Shown: positions 32,738 through 41,699, counted from the stretch's first letter. The stretch: DNA of 64,000 bases from Pseudomonadales bacterium (GCA_024234675.1 JACKNU010000005.1:96716-160715), one strand, 5' to 3'. Translations and numbers: made by a program. Notes: a model not told the origin generated them from the sequence alone.

Positions 32738-34843
32738 ATGAAACACCCTCCCCCCCTGCTGGTCATCCTGCTGTGCCTGTCCGTGCCCGTGGCAGCGGAA
32801 CAAGCCGGCCTGGAGGAGGTCATTGTCACCGCACAATTGCGGCCCACCCCGCTGCTGAACCAGGCCTCCAGCGTCAGCGTGATAACAGCCCAGGACATCC
32901 GCGAGCGGGAGGCCCAGCACCTCGAGGGTATCCTCAACCTGGCCCCCAACGTCAACAGCGCCGGGGGCACGTCCCGGGCCCGCTTCTACCAGATCCGCGG
33001 CGTGGGGGAGCGCAGCCAGTTCCAGGAGCCTCTCAATCCCTCCATTGGCCTGCTCATAGATGGCATCGACTTCAGCGGCCTGGGGGGCGCCGGCACCCTG
33101 TTTGATGTCGAACAGGTGGAGATCCTGCGCGGTCCCCAGGGTACCTTGCACGGCGCCAACGCGCTGGCGGGACTGATCAATATTCGCTCGGGAGTGCCTT
33201 CCGCCGAACCCGCCATGCGCATCGAGGCCAGCGGCGGTGAATACGATAGCTGGAGCGCCGGACTGATGGGCACGGGGCCGCTGGTGGCCGACCGGTTGCT
33301 GTACCGCATCGCCGTCAATCGCTACCAGAGCGACGGTTTTATCAGCAACGATTACCTCGGGCGCGACGACACCAACGGCCAGGATGAAACCACCCTGCGG
33401 GGTAAGCTGCGCTGGCTGCCCAGCGAGCGGGACAGTGTCGACCTCACCCTCATATATATCGACATAGACAATGGCTACGATGCCTTCTCTCTGGACAACA
33501 CCCGCCACACCCTGTCCGACGAGCCGGGCAAGGACAAACAGAAGTCATATGCCGCGGGCCTGCAGTGGCACCGGGAACTCGACAAGCTGGCGCTGGACCT
33601 GGCGGCCACCGGGGCCAGCACCGACAGCCGCTACGCCTATGACGAGGACTGGAGCTACGTGGGCATTGCCCCGGACTGGGAATACTCGTCCTTCGATCAG
33701 TACGACCGCAACCGCGACAGTTACAGCGTCACGGCCCGCCTGTCCTCCGGCGACGGCGGCCAGCTGTTCGCCAACCGCGGCGACTGGGTAGTGGGCGTCT
33801 ACTACCTGGGCGACAGGGAACACCTGCAGCGCCGCTACACCTACCTGGAAAACGACTTCACCAGCGACTATGACACCGACACCTACGCGCTGTTCGGCCA
33901 GCTGGACACCCGGCTGAGCGAGCGCGTCAAGCTCGTCACCGGGCTGCGCCTCGAGCGACGCTATACGGACTACAGCGACAACAACAAGGTCCAGAGCGAC
34001 CCCGACAAGGGTTTATGGGGCGGGCGCATAGCCCTGGAGTATCACCTGGCTGACACCGGCATGGTCTACGCCTCGGTTTCCCGCGGCTACCGCGCCAACG
34101 GCGTCAACGCCGGCATCCTGGCGAGCATGGAGACCACAGACGATCCCGACATCATCGCGGACCTGGAATCCCTGCAGCAATTCGACGAAGAATACCTGAT
34201 CAACTACGAAACCGGCTTCAAGGGCAAGCTGCTGGCGGGACGGCTGCAGACCCGGCTGGCGCTGTTCTACATGGATCGTAAGGACCAGCAGGTCAAGGGT
34301 TCGCTGGTGATTCCGCGCCCGGATGGCAGTACCGCCTTCCTCGATTACACCAGCAACGCCGCTCAGGGCAACAACTACGGCGCCGAGCTGGAACTGAACT
34401 GGCTGGCCACCGGACAGCTTATGCTGTTCGCGAATCTGGGCCTGCTGCAGACCGAATACGAAAATTACACCGACACCCAGGGCAACGACCTCTCCGGGCG
34501 CGACCAGGCGCAGGCGCCGCACTACCAGTATGCCGTGGGCGGACACTACGATATTGGCGCCGGGTTCTACCTGCGCATGGATATGGAGGGCAAGGACAGC
34601 TACTACTTCTCGGATCGCCACAGGGTTAAATCACCGTCCTACAACCTCCTGAACCTGCGCCTGGGTTATGTCCACGAAAACTGGTCAGTGGCCCTGTGGG
34701 GGCGCAATATTACCGATGAGAATTATTATGTGCGGGGCTTCGGCACCTTTGGCAATGACCCCCGCGATGAATACGCGGTGGAGCCCTACTACCAGTATGG
34801 CGAGCCGCGGGTGCTGGGGGTCAGCGCCAGTTACGATTTCTAG
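32738..34843 (+). CDS. TonB-dependent outer-membrane receptor, probable thiamine transporter
   Basis: This 701-residue receptor has a signal peptide ending PVAAEQA and a TonB-box-like EEVIVTA. The plug domain shows ILRGPQGTLHGANALAGLINIRSG, and a beta-barrel follows, ending in a terminal phenylalanine (YDF). The family imports large or scarce solutes using TonB energy. Substrate assignment comes from the TPP riboswitch directly upstream and from the downstream thiamine-binding, PnuT and kinase genes; such riboswitch-controlled receptors (omr1 type) have been predicted as thiamine receptors. GAGG lies upstream of ATG 32738. Confidence 0.92.
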   Translation: MKHPPPLLVILLCLSVPVAAEQAGLEEVIVTAQLRPTPLLNQASSVSVITAQDIREREAQHLEGILNLAPNVNSAGGTSRARFYQIRGVGERSQFQEPLNPSIGLLIDGIDFSGLGGAGTLFDVEQVEILRGPQGTLHGANALAGLINIRSGVPSAEPAMRIEASGGEYDSWSAGLMGTGPLVADRLLYRIAVNRYQSDGFISNDYLGRDDTNGQDETTLRGKLRWLPSERDSVDLTLIYIDIDNGYDAFSLDNTRHTLSDEPGKDKQKSYAAGLQWHRELDKLALDLAATGASTDSRYAYDEDWSYVGIAPDWEYSSFDQYDRNRDSYSVTARLSSGDGGQLFANRGDWVVGVYYLGDREHLQRRYTYLENDFTSDYDTDTYALFGQLDTRLSERVKLVTGLRLERRYTDYSDNNKVQSDPDKGLWGGRIALEYHLADTGMVYASVSRGYRANGVNAGILASMETTDDPDIIADLESLQQFDEEYLINYETGFKGKLLAGRLQTRLALFYMDRKDQQVKGSLVIPRPDGSTAFLDYTSNAAQGNNYGAELELNWLATGQLMLFANLGLLQTEYENYTDTQGNDLSGRDQAQAPHYQYAVGGHYDIGAGFYLRMDMEGKDSYYFSDRHRVKSPSYNLLNLRLGYVHENWSVALWGRNITDENYYVRGFGTFGNDPRDEYAVEPYYQYGEPRVLGVSASYDF

Positions 34844-34861
34844 AAACGGGAGAACAGCGAC

Positions 34862-35116
34862 ATGCAACTCACAGCGGACCTCAGTCTTTATCCCCTACAG
34901 GATGAGTACATACCCGTCATTCAGGCCTTTATCGACGCCGTGAAGCGCCACGACGACCTGCGGGTAGTCTGCAACGCCATGAGCACCCAGATCGCCGGGG
35001 AACACGACCGGGTCTTCGAGGTGGTCAGTCGCGAACTGGCAGCCAGTTACGAGCAATTCGGAGCCCAGGTGCTGGTAGCCAAGTTTATCCCGGGCATTGT
35101 AGAACTGGATGACTGA
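34862..35116 (+). CDS. MTH1187/YkoF-like thiamine-binding domain protein
   Basis: This 84-residue protein is a single ferredoxin-like domain of the MTH1187/YkoF family, with the MQLTADLSLYPLQDEYIPVIQ start and GEHDRVFEVVSREL in the second half. YkoF of Bacillus binds thiamine and hydroxymethylpyrimidine and works with a transporter. There is no signal peptide, so it should be cytoplasmic. It lies 18 bases after the receptor and overlaps pnuT by eight bases, which supports a role in handling imported thiamine. Confidence 0.85.
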   Translation: MQLTADLSLYPLQDEYIPVIQAFIDAVKRHDDLRVVCNAMSTQIAGEHDRVFEVVSRELAASYEQFGAQVLVAKFIPGIVELDD

Positions 35117-35723
35117 ATCGGGCTCCGCGACCGACCTGGCGGCAGCCCTGCAGGCCATGTCAGCATGGGAGGCCGTCGCGGTTGCACTGGGGGTCGCCTA
35201 CCTGCTGCTGGCGGTGCGGGAAAGCCTGTGGTGCTGGTACGCGGCTTTCGTCAGCACCGCCATTTTCCTGGTGCTGTTCTGGGATGTCGGGCTGCTGATG
35301 GAATCGGCCCTGCAGGTTTACTACCTGGCCATGGCGGCCTACGGCTGGTGGCACTGGCAGCGCGGCAACGCCGGCCACAGAGAGCTGGCCATTTCCAGTT
35401 GGGGCAGGCGCCAACATCTGCTTGCGGTCAGCTGTGTACTGCTGGCGTCCGCAGTCAGCGGAGCATTGCTGCATCGCTACAGCGACGCCGCCCTGCCCTA
35501 CCTGGATTCTTTCACCACCTGGGGGAGTATACTGACTACCTGGATGGTGGCGCGTAAAATCCTGGAGAACTGGTTGTACTGGCTGGTCATAGACGGCGTT
35601 TCCATTTTCCTTTACCTGGACAGGGCGCTATACCTGACTGCGCTGCTGTTCGCCTGCTACCTCATCATCGTCCTTTTCGGGTACCGCAAATGGCTACAGC
35701 ACTACCGGGCAATATCCGGCTGA
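35109..35723 (+). CDS. pnuT: PnuC-family inner-membrane transporter, probable thiamine permease PnuT
   Basis: This 204-residue membrane protein has seven hydrophobic segments and the PnuC-family features WYAAFVSTAIF, YLAMAAYGWWHW and NWLYWLVIDGVSIFLY. Family members carry nicotinamide riboside (PnuC), thiamine (PnuT) or riboflavin (PnuX) by facilitated diffusion, with trapping by a kinase. The TPP riboswitch and adjoining thiamine genes point to thiamine. It overlaps the upstream gene by 8 bases and the downstream kinase by 34. Confidence 0.9.
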   Translation: MTESGSATDLAAALQAMSAWEAVAVALGVAYLLLAVRESLWCWYAAFVSTAIFLVLFWDVGLLMESALQVYYLAMAAYGWWHWQRGNAGHRELAISSWGRRQHLLAVSCVLLASAVSGALLHRYSDAALPYLDSFTTWGSILTTWMVARKILENWLYWLVIDGVSIFLYLDRALYLTALLFACYLIIVLFGYRKWLQHYRAISG

Positions 35724-36580
35724 AGCTGGACCAGACCCTGGCGCAGTGGCGCCATTGGGACTGCGATCCACCCCTGACGAGTGCGCCGACTGTGCTGCGG
35801 GTGCTTGGAGAGGGGCTGAGCAACTACAACATACTGGTGCGGGCAACTGGCGACTTCGTGGTGCGCGTGGATGGCATACACAGCGCCAGCGACCAGCTCA
35901 ATCGCCCTGCAGAATGGCGCAGCTTACAGTCGGCTTACCGTGCGGGCATAGCCCCCAGACCCTGTTATTTCAACCCCGAACTGGGCTGCGTGGTCTGCGA
36001 ATACCTGCCACCCGACCCGGCGCAGGCGCCGTTGCTGCCCGACGTGGCCGCCCTGTTGCGGGCGGTGCACGCATTGCCCCCGCGCCACCACCGCCTGGAG
36101 CTGGAGGGCCGCATTCTCAGCTATGAAAAACGCCTGGAACATCGCCGGGAACCGGCACTGGCGCAACTGAACTCCCACGGGGAAGCCACCCGGCAATGCC
36201 TGGCTGCCGCCCAAAGCGGCACCCAGGCACTGGTGCTGTGCCACAACGACCTGTTGCGGGCCAACCGCATCGTCAGTGGCGGCAGGCTGTGGGCCATAGA
36301 CTGGGAGTACTGCGCCATGGGCAGCCCGTGGTACGACCTGGCGGTGGTGACTGCGGGCGATGGACTGGACACCCACGACAGGAACTTGCTGCTGGAAAGC
36401 TACCTTGGCAGGCCCGCCACGGCGGCAGAGTATGCGCGCCTGGACCAGTACGGTTGTGTCTACCGGTATCTGGAACTGCTGTGGTACCTGGCGCGGGACC
36501 ATCCCCTGCTGGACGAGGAGCAGACAGGCGCGAAACTGCAGCAGTTGGAAAACACCCTGGCGAGTACCCTCAGTCCCTGA
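35690..36580 (+). CDS. thiK: Aminoglycoside/choline kinase-fold phosphotransferase, probable thiamine kinase
   Basis: This 296-residue APH-fold kinase has the Brenner motif HNDLLRAN (His185, Asp187, Asn192) and the metal-binding Asp204 in IDWEYCAMGSPWYDLA. E. coli ThiK has the same arrangement and phosphorylates thiamine to thiamine monophosphate. As last gene of the TPP-riboswitch operon it would trap thiamine brought in by PnuT. Choline or another alcohol is an alternative substrate judged by sequence alone. Its 3' end overlaps convergent yajQ by 11 bases. Confidence 0.85.
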   Translation: MATALPGNIRLKLDQTLAQWRHWDCDPPLTSAPTVLRVLGEGLSNYNILVRATGDFVVRVDGIHSASDQLNRPAEWRSLQSAYRAGIAPRPCYFNPELGCVVCEYLPPDPAQAPLLPDVAALLRAVHALPPRHHRLELEGRILSYEKRLEHRREPALAQLNSHGEATRQCLAAAQSGTQALVLCHNDLLRANRIVSGGRLWAIDWEYCAMGSPWYDLAVVTAGDGLDTHDRNLLLESYLGRPATAAEYARLDQYGCVYRYLELLWYLARDHPLLDEEQTGAKLQQLENTLASTLSP

Positions 36581-37052
36581 AATTGGTGAACTGCAGGGGC
36601 AGGCCAATGTCAGCTTCGCGCAACAGCGCGATCGCCTGCTGCAGGTCATCGCGCTTCTTGCCGGTCACCCGCACCTGGTCCCCCTGGATCTGGGCCTGCA
36701 CCTTCATTTTGGCCTCCTTGATGCGCTTGACGACGTCCTTGCACTGGGCGCTGTCCAGGCCGTGGCGCAACTGCACGGTTTGCTTTACCTGCTTGCCGGT
36801 CGTGGTGGGCTCAGCGACGTCCATGGCAGCCGGGTCGATGCCACACTTGATCAGCGCGCTGCGCAACATGTCTTCCATCTGCGCCAGCTGGAAGTCGGCC
36901 TCCGCGGTCAGCACCACCGTGCGCTCCTCGCGCTCAAAGGAAGCCTGTACCCCCTTGAAATCAAAGCGGTTGGCGATGACGCGTCCGGCCTGGTCCACCG
37001 CGTTGGTCAACTGGTGCAGATCAACTTCCGAAACAACATCAAATGATGGCAT
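36570..37052 (-). CDS. yajQ: YajQ family nucleotide-binding protein
   Basis: This 160-residue protein starts MPSFDVVSEVD and contains NRFDFKGVQASF and VKRIKEAKMKVQAQIQGDQVRVTGKKRDDLQ, all diagnostic of YajQ. The family binds nucleotides; in Xanthomonas and Pseudomonas a member binds cyclic di-GMP and affects a LysR regulator and virulence. ATG 37052 is the family start; the frame remains open to 37082. It is convergent with the thiamine kinase gene and overlaps its end. Confidence 0.95.
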   Translation of the reverse strand: MPSFDVVSEVDLHQLTNAVDQAGRVIANRFDFKGVQASFEREERTVVLTAEADFQLAQMEDMLRSALIKCGIDPAAMDVAEPTTTGKQVKQTVQLRHGLDSAQCKDVVKRIKEAKMKVQAQIQGDQVRVTGKKRDDLQQAIALLREADIGLPLQFTNFRD

Positions 37053-37141
37053 AGTGCGAATCCTCTGAAACCGCCCCGACAAAGGACCTACATAGTAATG
37101 CGCCGCCGCCAGTTTTCAATCCCGCGAGGCAAGCTGCCGCT

Positions 37142-38029
37142 GTGATCAGGCCGCATTGGCATGTTCTCGGCGCAGGCGCCATCGGCTGCCTGTTCGCCTC
37201 CACCCTGCAGCGTTCAGGCCTCCCCGTTACCCTGCTGCTGCGCGAGCGCCACGGTGAGGTGCCTGTGCAGGTGGATGATGGCGACAGGCGCGAGCCACTG
37301 TGCTTTCCGAGCTCCAGGCCGGCTGATGCAGGGCATATCGACCACCTGCTGGTCACCACCAAGGCCTATGATGTTTGCCCCGCAGTCACCTCCGTCGCGC
37401 ATCGGCTGGACCAGAACAGCCAGGTCCTGCTGCTGACCAACGGGCTGGGCTATAGCGACGAATTGCGGCGCGCGCTACCGGCTATGGACTATTACCTCGG
37501 CTCCACCACCGAGGGCGCCTATCGCCTGGCGCCGTTGCATATTTACCACGCCGGCAGGGGCTATACCCGCATCGGCAAGCCGGGTTGTAGCAGTCCACCG
37601 GACTGGTTCGAGTCCTGGTCCCGGGCGGTACAGCCCGGCAGCTGGGATGCGGACATCCTGGGGACCCTGTGGCTGAAGCTGGCTATCAACTGCGCCATCA
37701 ACCCCCTGACAGCCTTGCACCGCTGTCGCAACGGCGAACTCGCCAGGCCGCCGCTGGCCGCACAGGTGCTGGCCCTGTGCGCGGAGATCGCCCCTGTCTG
37801 CACCGCGGCAGGCTTCCCGATCACCTCCGCTGTCCTGCACCAACAGGTGCGCGAGGTCATCGCGGCCACGGCCGCCAATCGCTCCTCCATGCTGCAGGAC
37901 GTGCTGGCCGGGCGACCAACGGAATGCAACTATATAACCGGCTACCTGCTGGCTGCAGCGCGGCAGCACGGAATCGACGCGCCACGCAATGAAGAACTGC
38001 TGACAAGGATGCGCAAACTTGAATATTGA
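37142..38029 (+). CDS. Ketopantoate reductase (ApbA/PanE) family protein
   Basis: This 295-residue NADPH-dependent reductase family member has GAGAIGCLFAS at the N-terminus (Rossmann). LWLKLAINCAINPLTAL carries the catalytic lysine and NRSSMLQD holds the substrate-binding asparagine and serine. These match PanE, which makes pantoate for coenzyme A. GTG 37142 is the only early start. Sequence alone cannot exclude another 2-keto acid as substrate, because many genomes hold several paralogues. It overlaps the following YhhN gene by 11 bases. Confidence 0.88.
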   Translation: MIRPHWHVLGAGAIGCLFASTLQRSGLPVTLLLRERHGEVPVQVDDGDRREPLCFPSSRPADAGHIDHLLVTTKAYDVCPAVTSVAHRLDQNSQVLLLTNGLGYSDELRRALPAMDYYLGSTTEGAYRLAPLHIYHAGRGYTRIGKPGCSSPPDWFESWSRAVQPGSWDADILGTLWLKLAINCAINPLTALHRCRNGELARPPLAAQVLALCAEIAPVCTAAGFPITSAVLHQQVREVIAATAANRSSMLQDVLAGRPTECNYITGYLLAAARQHGIDAPRNEELLTRMRKLEY

Positions 38030-38678
38030 AGCCCTGCCGGTGGCACCTGTCATCTTGTCTGCGGCCAGCGTCGGCGGCCTGGTACTGGCGGATCAGATGC
38101 AATTTCGCCCCGGGCGCTACCTGTGCAAACCGCTGGCCGCACTGGCTTTCCTGTGGCTGGCCCTGGCGCTGGGAGCAATGGATTCAAGTTATGGCAGGTG
38201 GCTGCTCGTCGGACTCCTGCTGTGCATGCTGGGTGACCTGTTGTTGATGCCGGAGGATGAACGCTGTTTTCTTGCCGGCCTGGTCGCCTTTCTTTGCGGC
38301 CATCTGCTGTACGCCGTTGCCTTCCTGCAACTCGGGGCCAGCCCGATCGGCCCGGTTGTCAGCGCCCTACCCTGTCTGCTGCTGCTGGTGCTGACCTATC
38401 GCTGGATTCTGCCGCGCGTCGATCCGCCCATGAAAGGGCCGGTGGCCTGCTATATGTGGGTCATTACCGGCATGCTGCTCTGTGCCAGCCTGACGCTAAG
38501 GCATCCGGCCTCCTTACTGATCATCGCCGGTGCCTGGGGCTTTGCCCTGTCCGACCTGGCGGTCGCCAGGCAGCAATTCATCAAGGCCAGCCCCCGCAAC
38601 GGTTTGTGGGGCACTCCCCTGTATTTTTTCTCCCAGATGGTGCTGGCGGCCTCGCTTGCCATGGTCCAGCCGGGCTAG
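38019..38678 (+). CDS. YhhN (TMEM86/lysoplasmalogenase-like) family membrane protein
   Basis: This 219-residue protein has about eight hydrophobic segments. It has the family patterns CKPLAALAFLW, GLLLCMLGDLLLMPED and GAWGFALSDLAVARQQFIK, whose acidic residues are conserved across YhhN/TMEM86. Eukaryotic TMEM86B hydrolyses lysoplasmalogen vinyl ethers; bacterial activity is only partly studied. The start is TTG 38019, with AAGGA upstream inside the panE-like gene. It ends overlapping the convergent kinase gene by four bases. Confidence 0.85.
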   Translation: MNIEALPVAPVILSAASVGGLVLADQMQFRPGRYLCKPLAALAFLWLALALGAMDSSYGRWLLVGLLLCMLGDLLLMPEDERCFLAGLVAFLCGHLLYAVAFLQLGASPIGPVVSALPCLLLLVLTYRWILPRVDPPMKGPVACYMWVITGMLLCASLTLRHPASLLIIAGAWGFALSDLAVARQQFIKASPRNGLWGTPLYFFSQMVLAASLAMVQPG

Positions 38679-40087
38679 CGATACAAGCCGCCCGCGGTGG
38701 CGCGTACGATCTCGCGCCACTGGGCGGGCGACATGTCCGGGAACAACACGGCCTGGCCGTTGGTCTGCTGCTCGCCGGAAATACGGGTCATCGCGAAGAC
38801 GCACAGCAGCTCCATACAGCGCAGCCCCAGTTCTACCCGCTCTACCGGTGCCGGCTGCTCCCCCCTGAAGGATTCGGAACTGATGGTGGTAACCGGGGTC
38901 GCGCCTATCGGACCGCTGACCCGCAGCGGCCCCAACTGCTCGCTTACTGCCGCGGCCACCTGCTGCACCAGCCAGCGGCTGGAAATGTCCTCGGGCAGGT
39001 CGGCTTGCGCTCCCAGGCGCAGCACGGGGGCGGCGATGTGAATCGCGGTTTCCGTGGGCGCCCTGGCGGCCATAAAGCCCGCCCCTGCCAGCACCACTGC
39101 CAGCATCAATGCGACCGCCCCACGCCACACCCGCTGCGCGCCAGACCAGCCCCCGGTGCCCCGTCTGAGGGGCAGCACGGAGCGCCCCTCCCTGGCCAGT
39201 GCAGCGGGAATCGCCGGCGGCATATCCTCCGCCGATTCCGGGCGAAAGCAGGGCCGTGCCTCTGCCAGCAGGCTGTTGCTGGCGGCCAGCGGCACGGTCC
39301 GCGATACCTGGCGCAACACCTGGCGCACGATACGGGGGTTGGACGGCCGGTCCCGGGGATTCTTCTCGAGCAGGCTATCCACCAGGTCAACCAACTCCGG
39401 CGCCAACTGCAGGTCCGGCGCCACCCTGACGCGCAAGGCGGGCGCCGGTTTTTCCAGCAGCATCTGCAGGTCCAGCTGCCCGTCGCGGAAAAAGGGATGG
39501 ACGCCGGTCAACATCCGATACAGCAGGCACCCCAGGGCGAACAGGTCCGCACGCTCATCCAGGGCGTGGCCCCGGCAATGCTCCGGTGACAGCGCCGAGG
39601 CACTGCCCGCTGCCGCCGCGGCAGATCGCCGGGCTATGCCGAAGTCCGTGAGTTTTACCCTGCCGTCGGCGGCAATCAGTACATTGCCCGCCTTGAGATC
39701 ACCATGCACGATCTGTTGCTGTCGCGCCACCGAGAGCGCGGCGGCCAGGTCGCCGGCGATGACCAGGATGCTGGCCAGGGAGGGACGCACTGCGGTGAGG
39801 AACTCTTCCAGATCGCAGCCCGGGACATACTCCATGACCATGGCGATGTGTTCCTGGGACTCGATGACGTCATAAATCTGTACGATCCTCGGACTGTCCA
39901 GACTGGCGACAACCCGGGCTTCCTTCAGCAACTGCCTGCGGGAGTTGCGCTGTACCGGCAGGGGATAGACCTTGATCGCCACCCGCCGTTGCAGACGTTT
40001 GTCGTAACCCAGGTAAACACTGCCCTGGCCGCCGCGATTGACCAGCCGGATGATTCGATAGGGGCCGACGCGGGCATCCCCCACCAT
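38675..40087 (-). CDS. Membrane-anchored Ser/Thr protein kinase
   Basis: This 470-residue protein has a Hanks-type kinase domain (about 9-262), a linker, one membrane helix (about 322-341) and an outer domain of about 130 residues with paired cysteines (CMELLC). The ATP lysine is Lys39 (VAIKVYP), the glycine loop NRGGQGSVY is present, and DFG is at 148-150. The catalytic loop reads HGDLKAGN (128-135), so the Arg of HRD is Gly: a non-RD kinase. SPE replaces APE. It is likely active but differently regulated. The FHA-sigma-54 gene lies 28 bases upstream on the same strand. Confidence 0.92.
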   Translation of the reverse strand: MVGDARVGPYRIIRLVNRGGQGSVYLGYDKRLQRRVAIKVYPLPVQRNSRRQLLKEARVVASLDSPRIVQIYDVIESQEHIAMVMEYVPGCDLEEFLTAVRPSLASILVIAGDLAAALSVARQQQIVHGDLKAGNVLIAADGRVKLTDFGIARRSAAAAAGSASALSPEHCRGHALDERADLFALGCLLYRMLTGVHPFFRDGQLDLQMLLEKPAPALRVRVAPDLQLAPELVDLVDSLLEKNPRDRPSNPRIVRQVLRQVSRTVPLAASNSLLAEARPCFRPESAEDMPPAIPAALAREGRSVLPLRRGTGGWSGAQRVWRGAVALMLAVVLAGAGFMAARAPTETAIHIAAPVLRLGAQADLPEDISSRWLVQQVAAAVSEQLGPLRVSGPIGATPVTTISSESFRGEQPAPVERVELGLRCMELLCVFAMTRISGEQQTNGQAVLFPDMSPAQWREIVRATAGGLYR

Positions 40088-40115
40088 TCAGGCGCAGCCC
40101 CGCATGGAACGGGCG

Positions 40116-41699
40116 CTAACCCTGGATTACCGAGGTCGCAGCGCGCAGGCGCGCTCGCAGCCCACTGACGGAAACACGCAGGTCCCGGGCAGTGGCGACG
40201 ACATCGCCCCGCCTGGCGGCCATGGTCCGCTGCAGTTCGGCCAAAGGCACCTGCTCGGCAAGCCGGTGGCGCGGCGATGCCTCGATTCGCCGGTACACGG
40301 CCTGTCGCGACACACCCAGCCGCCGCGCGGTCCGCGCCACCTCGAAAGCACTGGCCTCCAGGACCCTGTCCAACTCTTCATCATCTATCTGGTGGATGCG
40401 CCTGCGCTCACCAATACCCTGCAGGTCGGCCGCCGGCCTGTGCCCATAGGCGGCGGTTTTTCGCAGGGCGCTGTCCACACTGTCAGGCACCGCCAGGCCG
40501 CGGGTACTGGCCACCACCACCTGCCCGACGAAGTTACCGAGCTGGCGCACATTCCCGGGCCACCGGTAGCAAAGGAAGCGGTAGAACAAATCGCCCCAGG
40601 CCGCCAGTTCGCGACCGCCGGATCGCTGTGTGGGCAACTCCAGCCCTGCCCCGGTCTCTTCCCGGTAGCGGCGGAGAAAATGCAAAGTCAGTTCACCTAT
40701 GTCCTCGGGATGGTCTCGCAGCGGGGCCAGACATATTTCGCAGCCCCCGAGCCTGTGCTTCAGAGCCGCCCTGAAGCCACAGCCCTCTGCTTCTATATCC
40801 GCATCGGTGGCCGATATGATACGCACATCGGCCCGGCGCACAGGCCCACCAACCAGCTGGATTTCACGCTGCTGCAGAGCCCGCAGCAATTGCGGCTGCA
40901 GCTCCGGCGGCGTGTCGCCTATCTCGTCCAGGAAGAGGCTGCCGCCCTCGGCCTGGGTAAAATATCCCTCGCTGGCTTTGTGGGCACCGGTAAACGCCCC
41001 GCGGGCACTGCCAAACAGGCTGGCGGCGGCCAGGCCCTGGGGAATGGCCGTCATATTGACGCTGACCATGGGACCGCTGGCGCGGGCGCTCGCCCGGTGG
41101 ATCGCCGCGGCCACCAGTTCCTTGCCGGTACCGGTCTCTCCGCGAATCAGCACATCCAGGTCACTGGCCGCCACCTGCTCGATGTGCTCCCGCAGATGCG
41201 CCATGTAGCGACTACTCCCGCACATCCCGTGATCACGGACCGGTGGCGCCGTGTCAGGCCTGCCCTGCTGCGTGAATCGCAACAACAGCACCACCGCATG
41301 CCCCAGCAGCAGGGGAACACCCTGGTGCAGTTGGGCCTCGGTCAGTGCTATTTCACCCTCCAGCTCGCGCCCGGCTACCCGGCAGCGGCTGGAGGCGGGC
41401 AGACGGCGCAGCAGCACGCCCTCACCATCGGTCGCCAGGGCGAGCGCCTGTCGACTCACGTGGGGCTCATCCAGGGAACCTGTCACCAGTTCCCCGCCAC
41501 GCTGAAAGGCGGGGCTGCGCCGCCCGAGTATCCAGGGAGCCTCGCCCGCGGACAGGGAGGGCAGAACAGCGGTCTCGCCAATACGCGACGTGTAGGGGTG
41601 AAATATGATAGTGAGTCCGAGCCTGCGCTGGAAGCGTTGGCCGGTTGCGGTCGCCAGGACCGATGGCAGGGTCAGGTCGGTATCATCACTAGCGGGCAT
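40116..41699 (-). CDS. FHA-domain sigma-54-dependent transcriptional activator with two C-terminal HTH units
   Basis: This is a 527-residue regulator. The N-terminal FHA domain (about 50-140) keeps the phosphothreonine-binding residues in ILGRRSPAF and EPHVSRQ. The AAA+ domain has Walker A GETGTGKE (187-194), the sigma-54 contact loop GAFTGA (234-239) and Walker B SLFLDEI. The C-terminus carries two successive Fis-like helix-turn-helix units (ARTARRLGVSRQAVYRRIE, then VVATARDLRVSVSGLRARL). FHA domains read phosphorylated kinase partners, and the adjacent Ser/Thr kinase is the obvious one. GGAGG lies five bases before ATG 41699. Confidence 0.93.
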   Translation of the reverse strand: MPASDDTDLTLPSVLATATGQRFQRRLGLTIIFHPYTSRIGETAVLPSLSAGEAPWILGRRSPAFQRGGELVTGSLDEPHVSRQALALATDGEGVLLRRLPASSRCRVAGRELEGEIALTEAQLHQGVPLLLGHAVVLLLRFTQQGRPDTAPPVRDHGMCGSSRYMAHLREHIEQVAASDLDVLIRGETGTGKELVAAAIHRASARASGPMVSVNMTAIPQGLAAASLFGSARGAFTGAHKASEGYFTQAEGGSLFLDEIGDTPPELQPQLLRALQQREIQLVGGPVRRADVRIISATDADIEAEGCGFRAALKHRLGGCEICLAPLRDHPEDIGELTLHFLRRYREETGAGLELPTQRSGGRELAAWGDLFYRFLCYRWPGNVRQLGNFVGQVVVASTRGLAVPDSVDSALRKTAAYGHRPAADLQGIGERRRIHQIDDEELDRVLEASAFEVARTARRLGVSRQAVYRRIEASPRHRLAEQVPLAELQRTMAARRGDVVATARDLRVSVSGLRARLRAATSVIQG

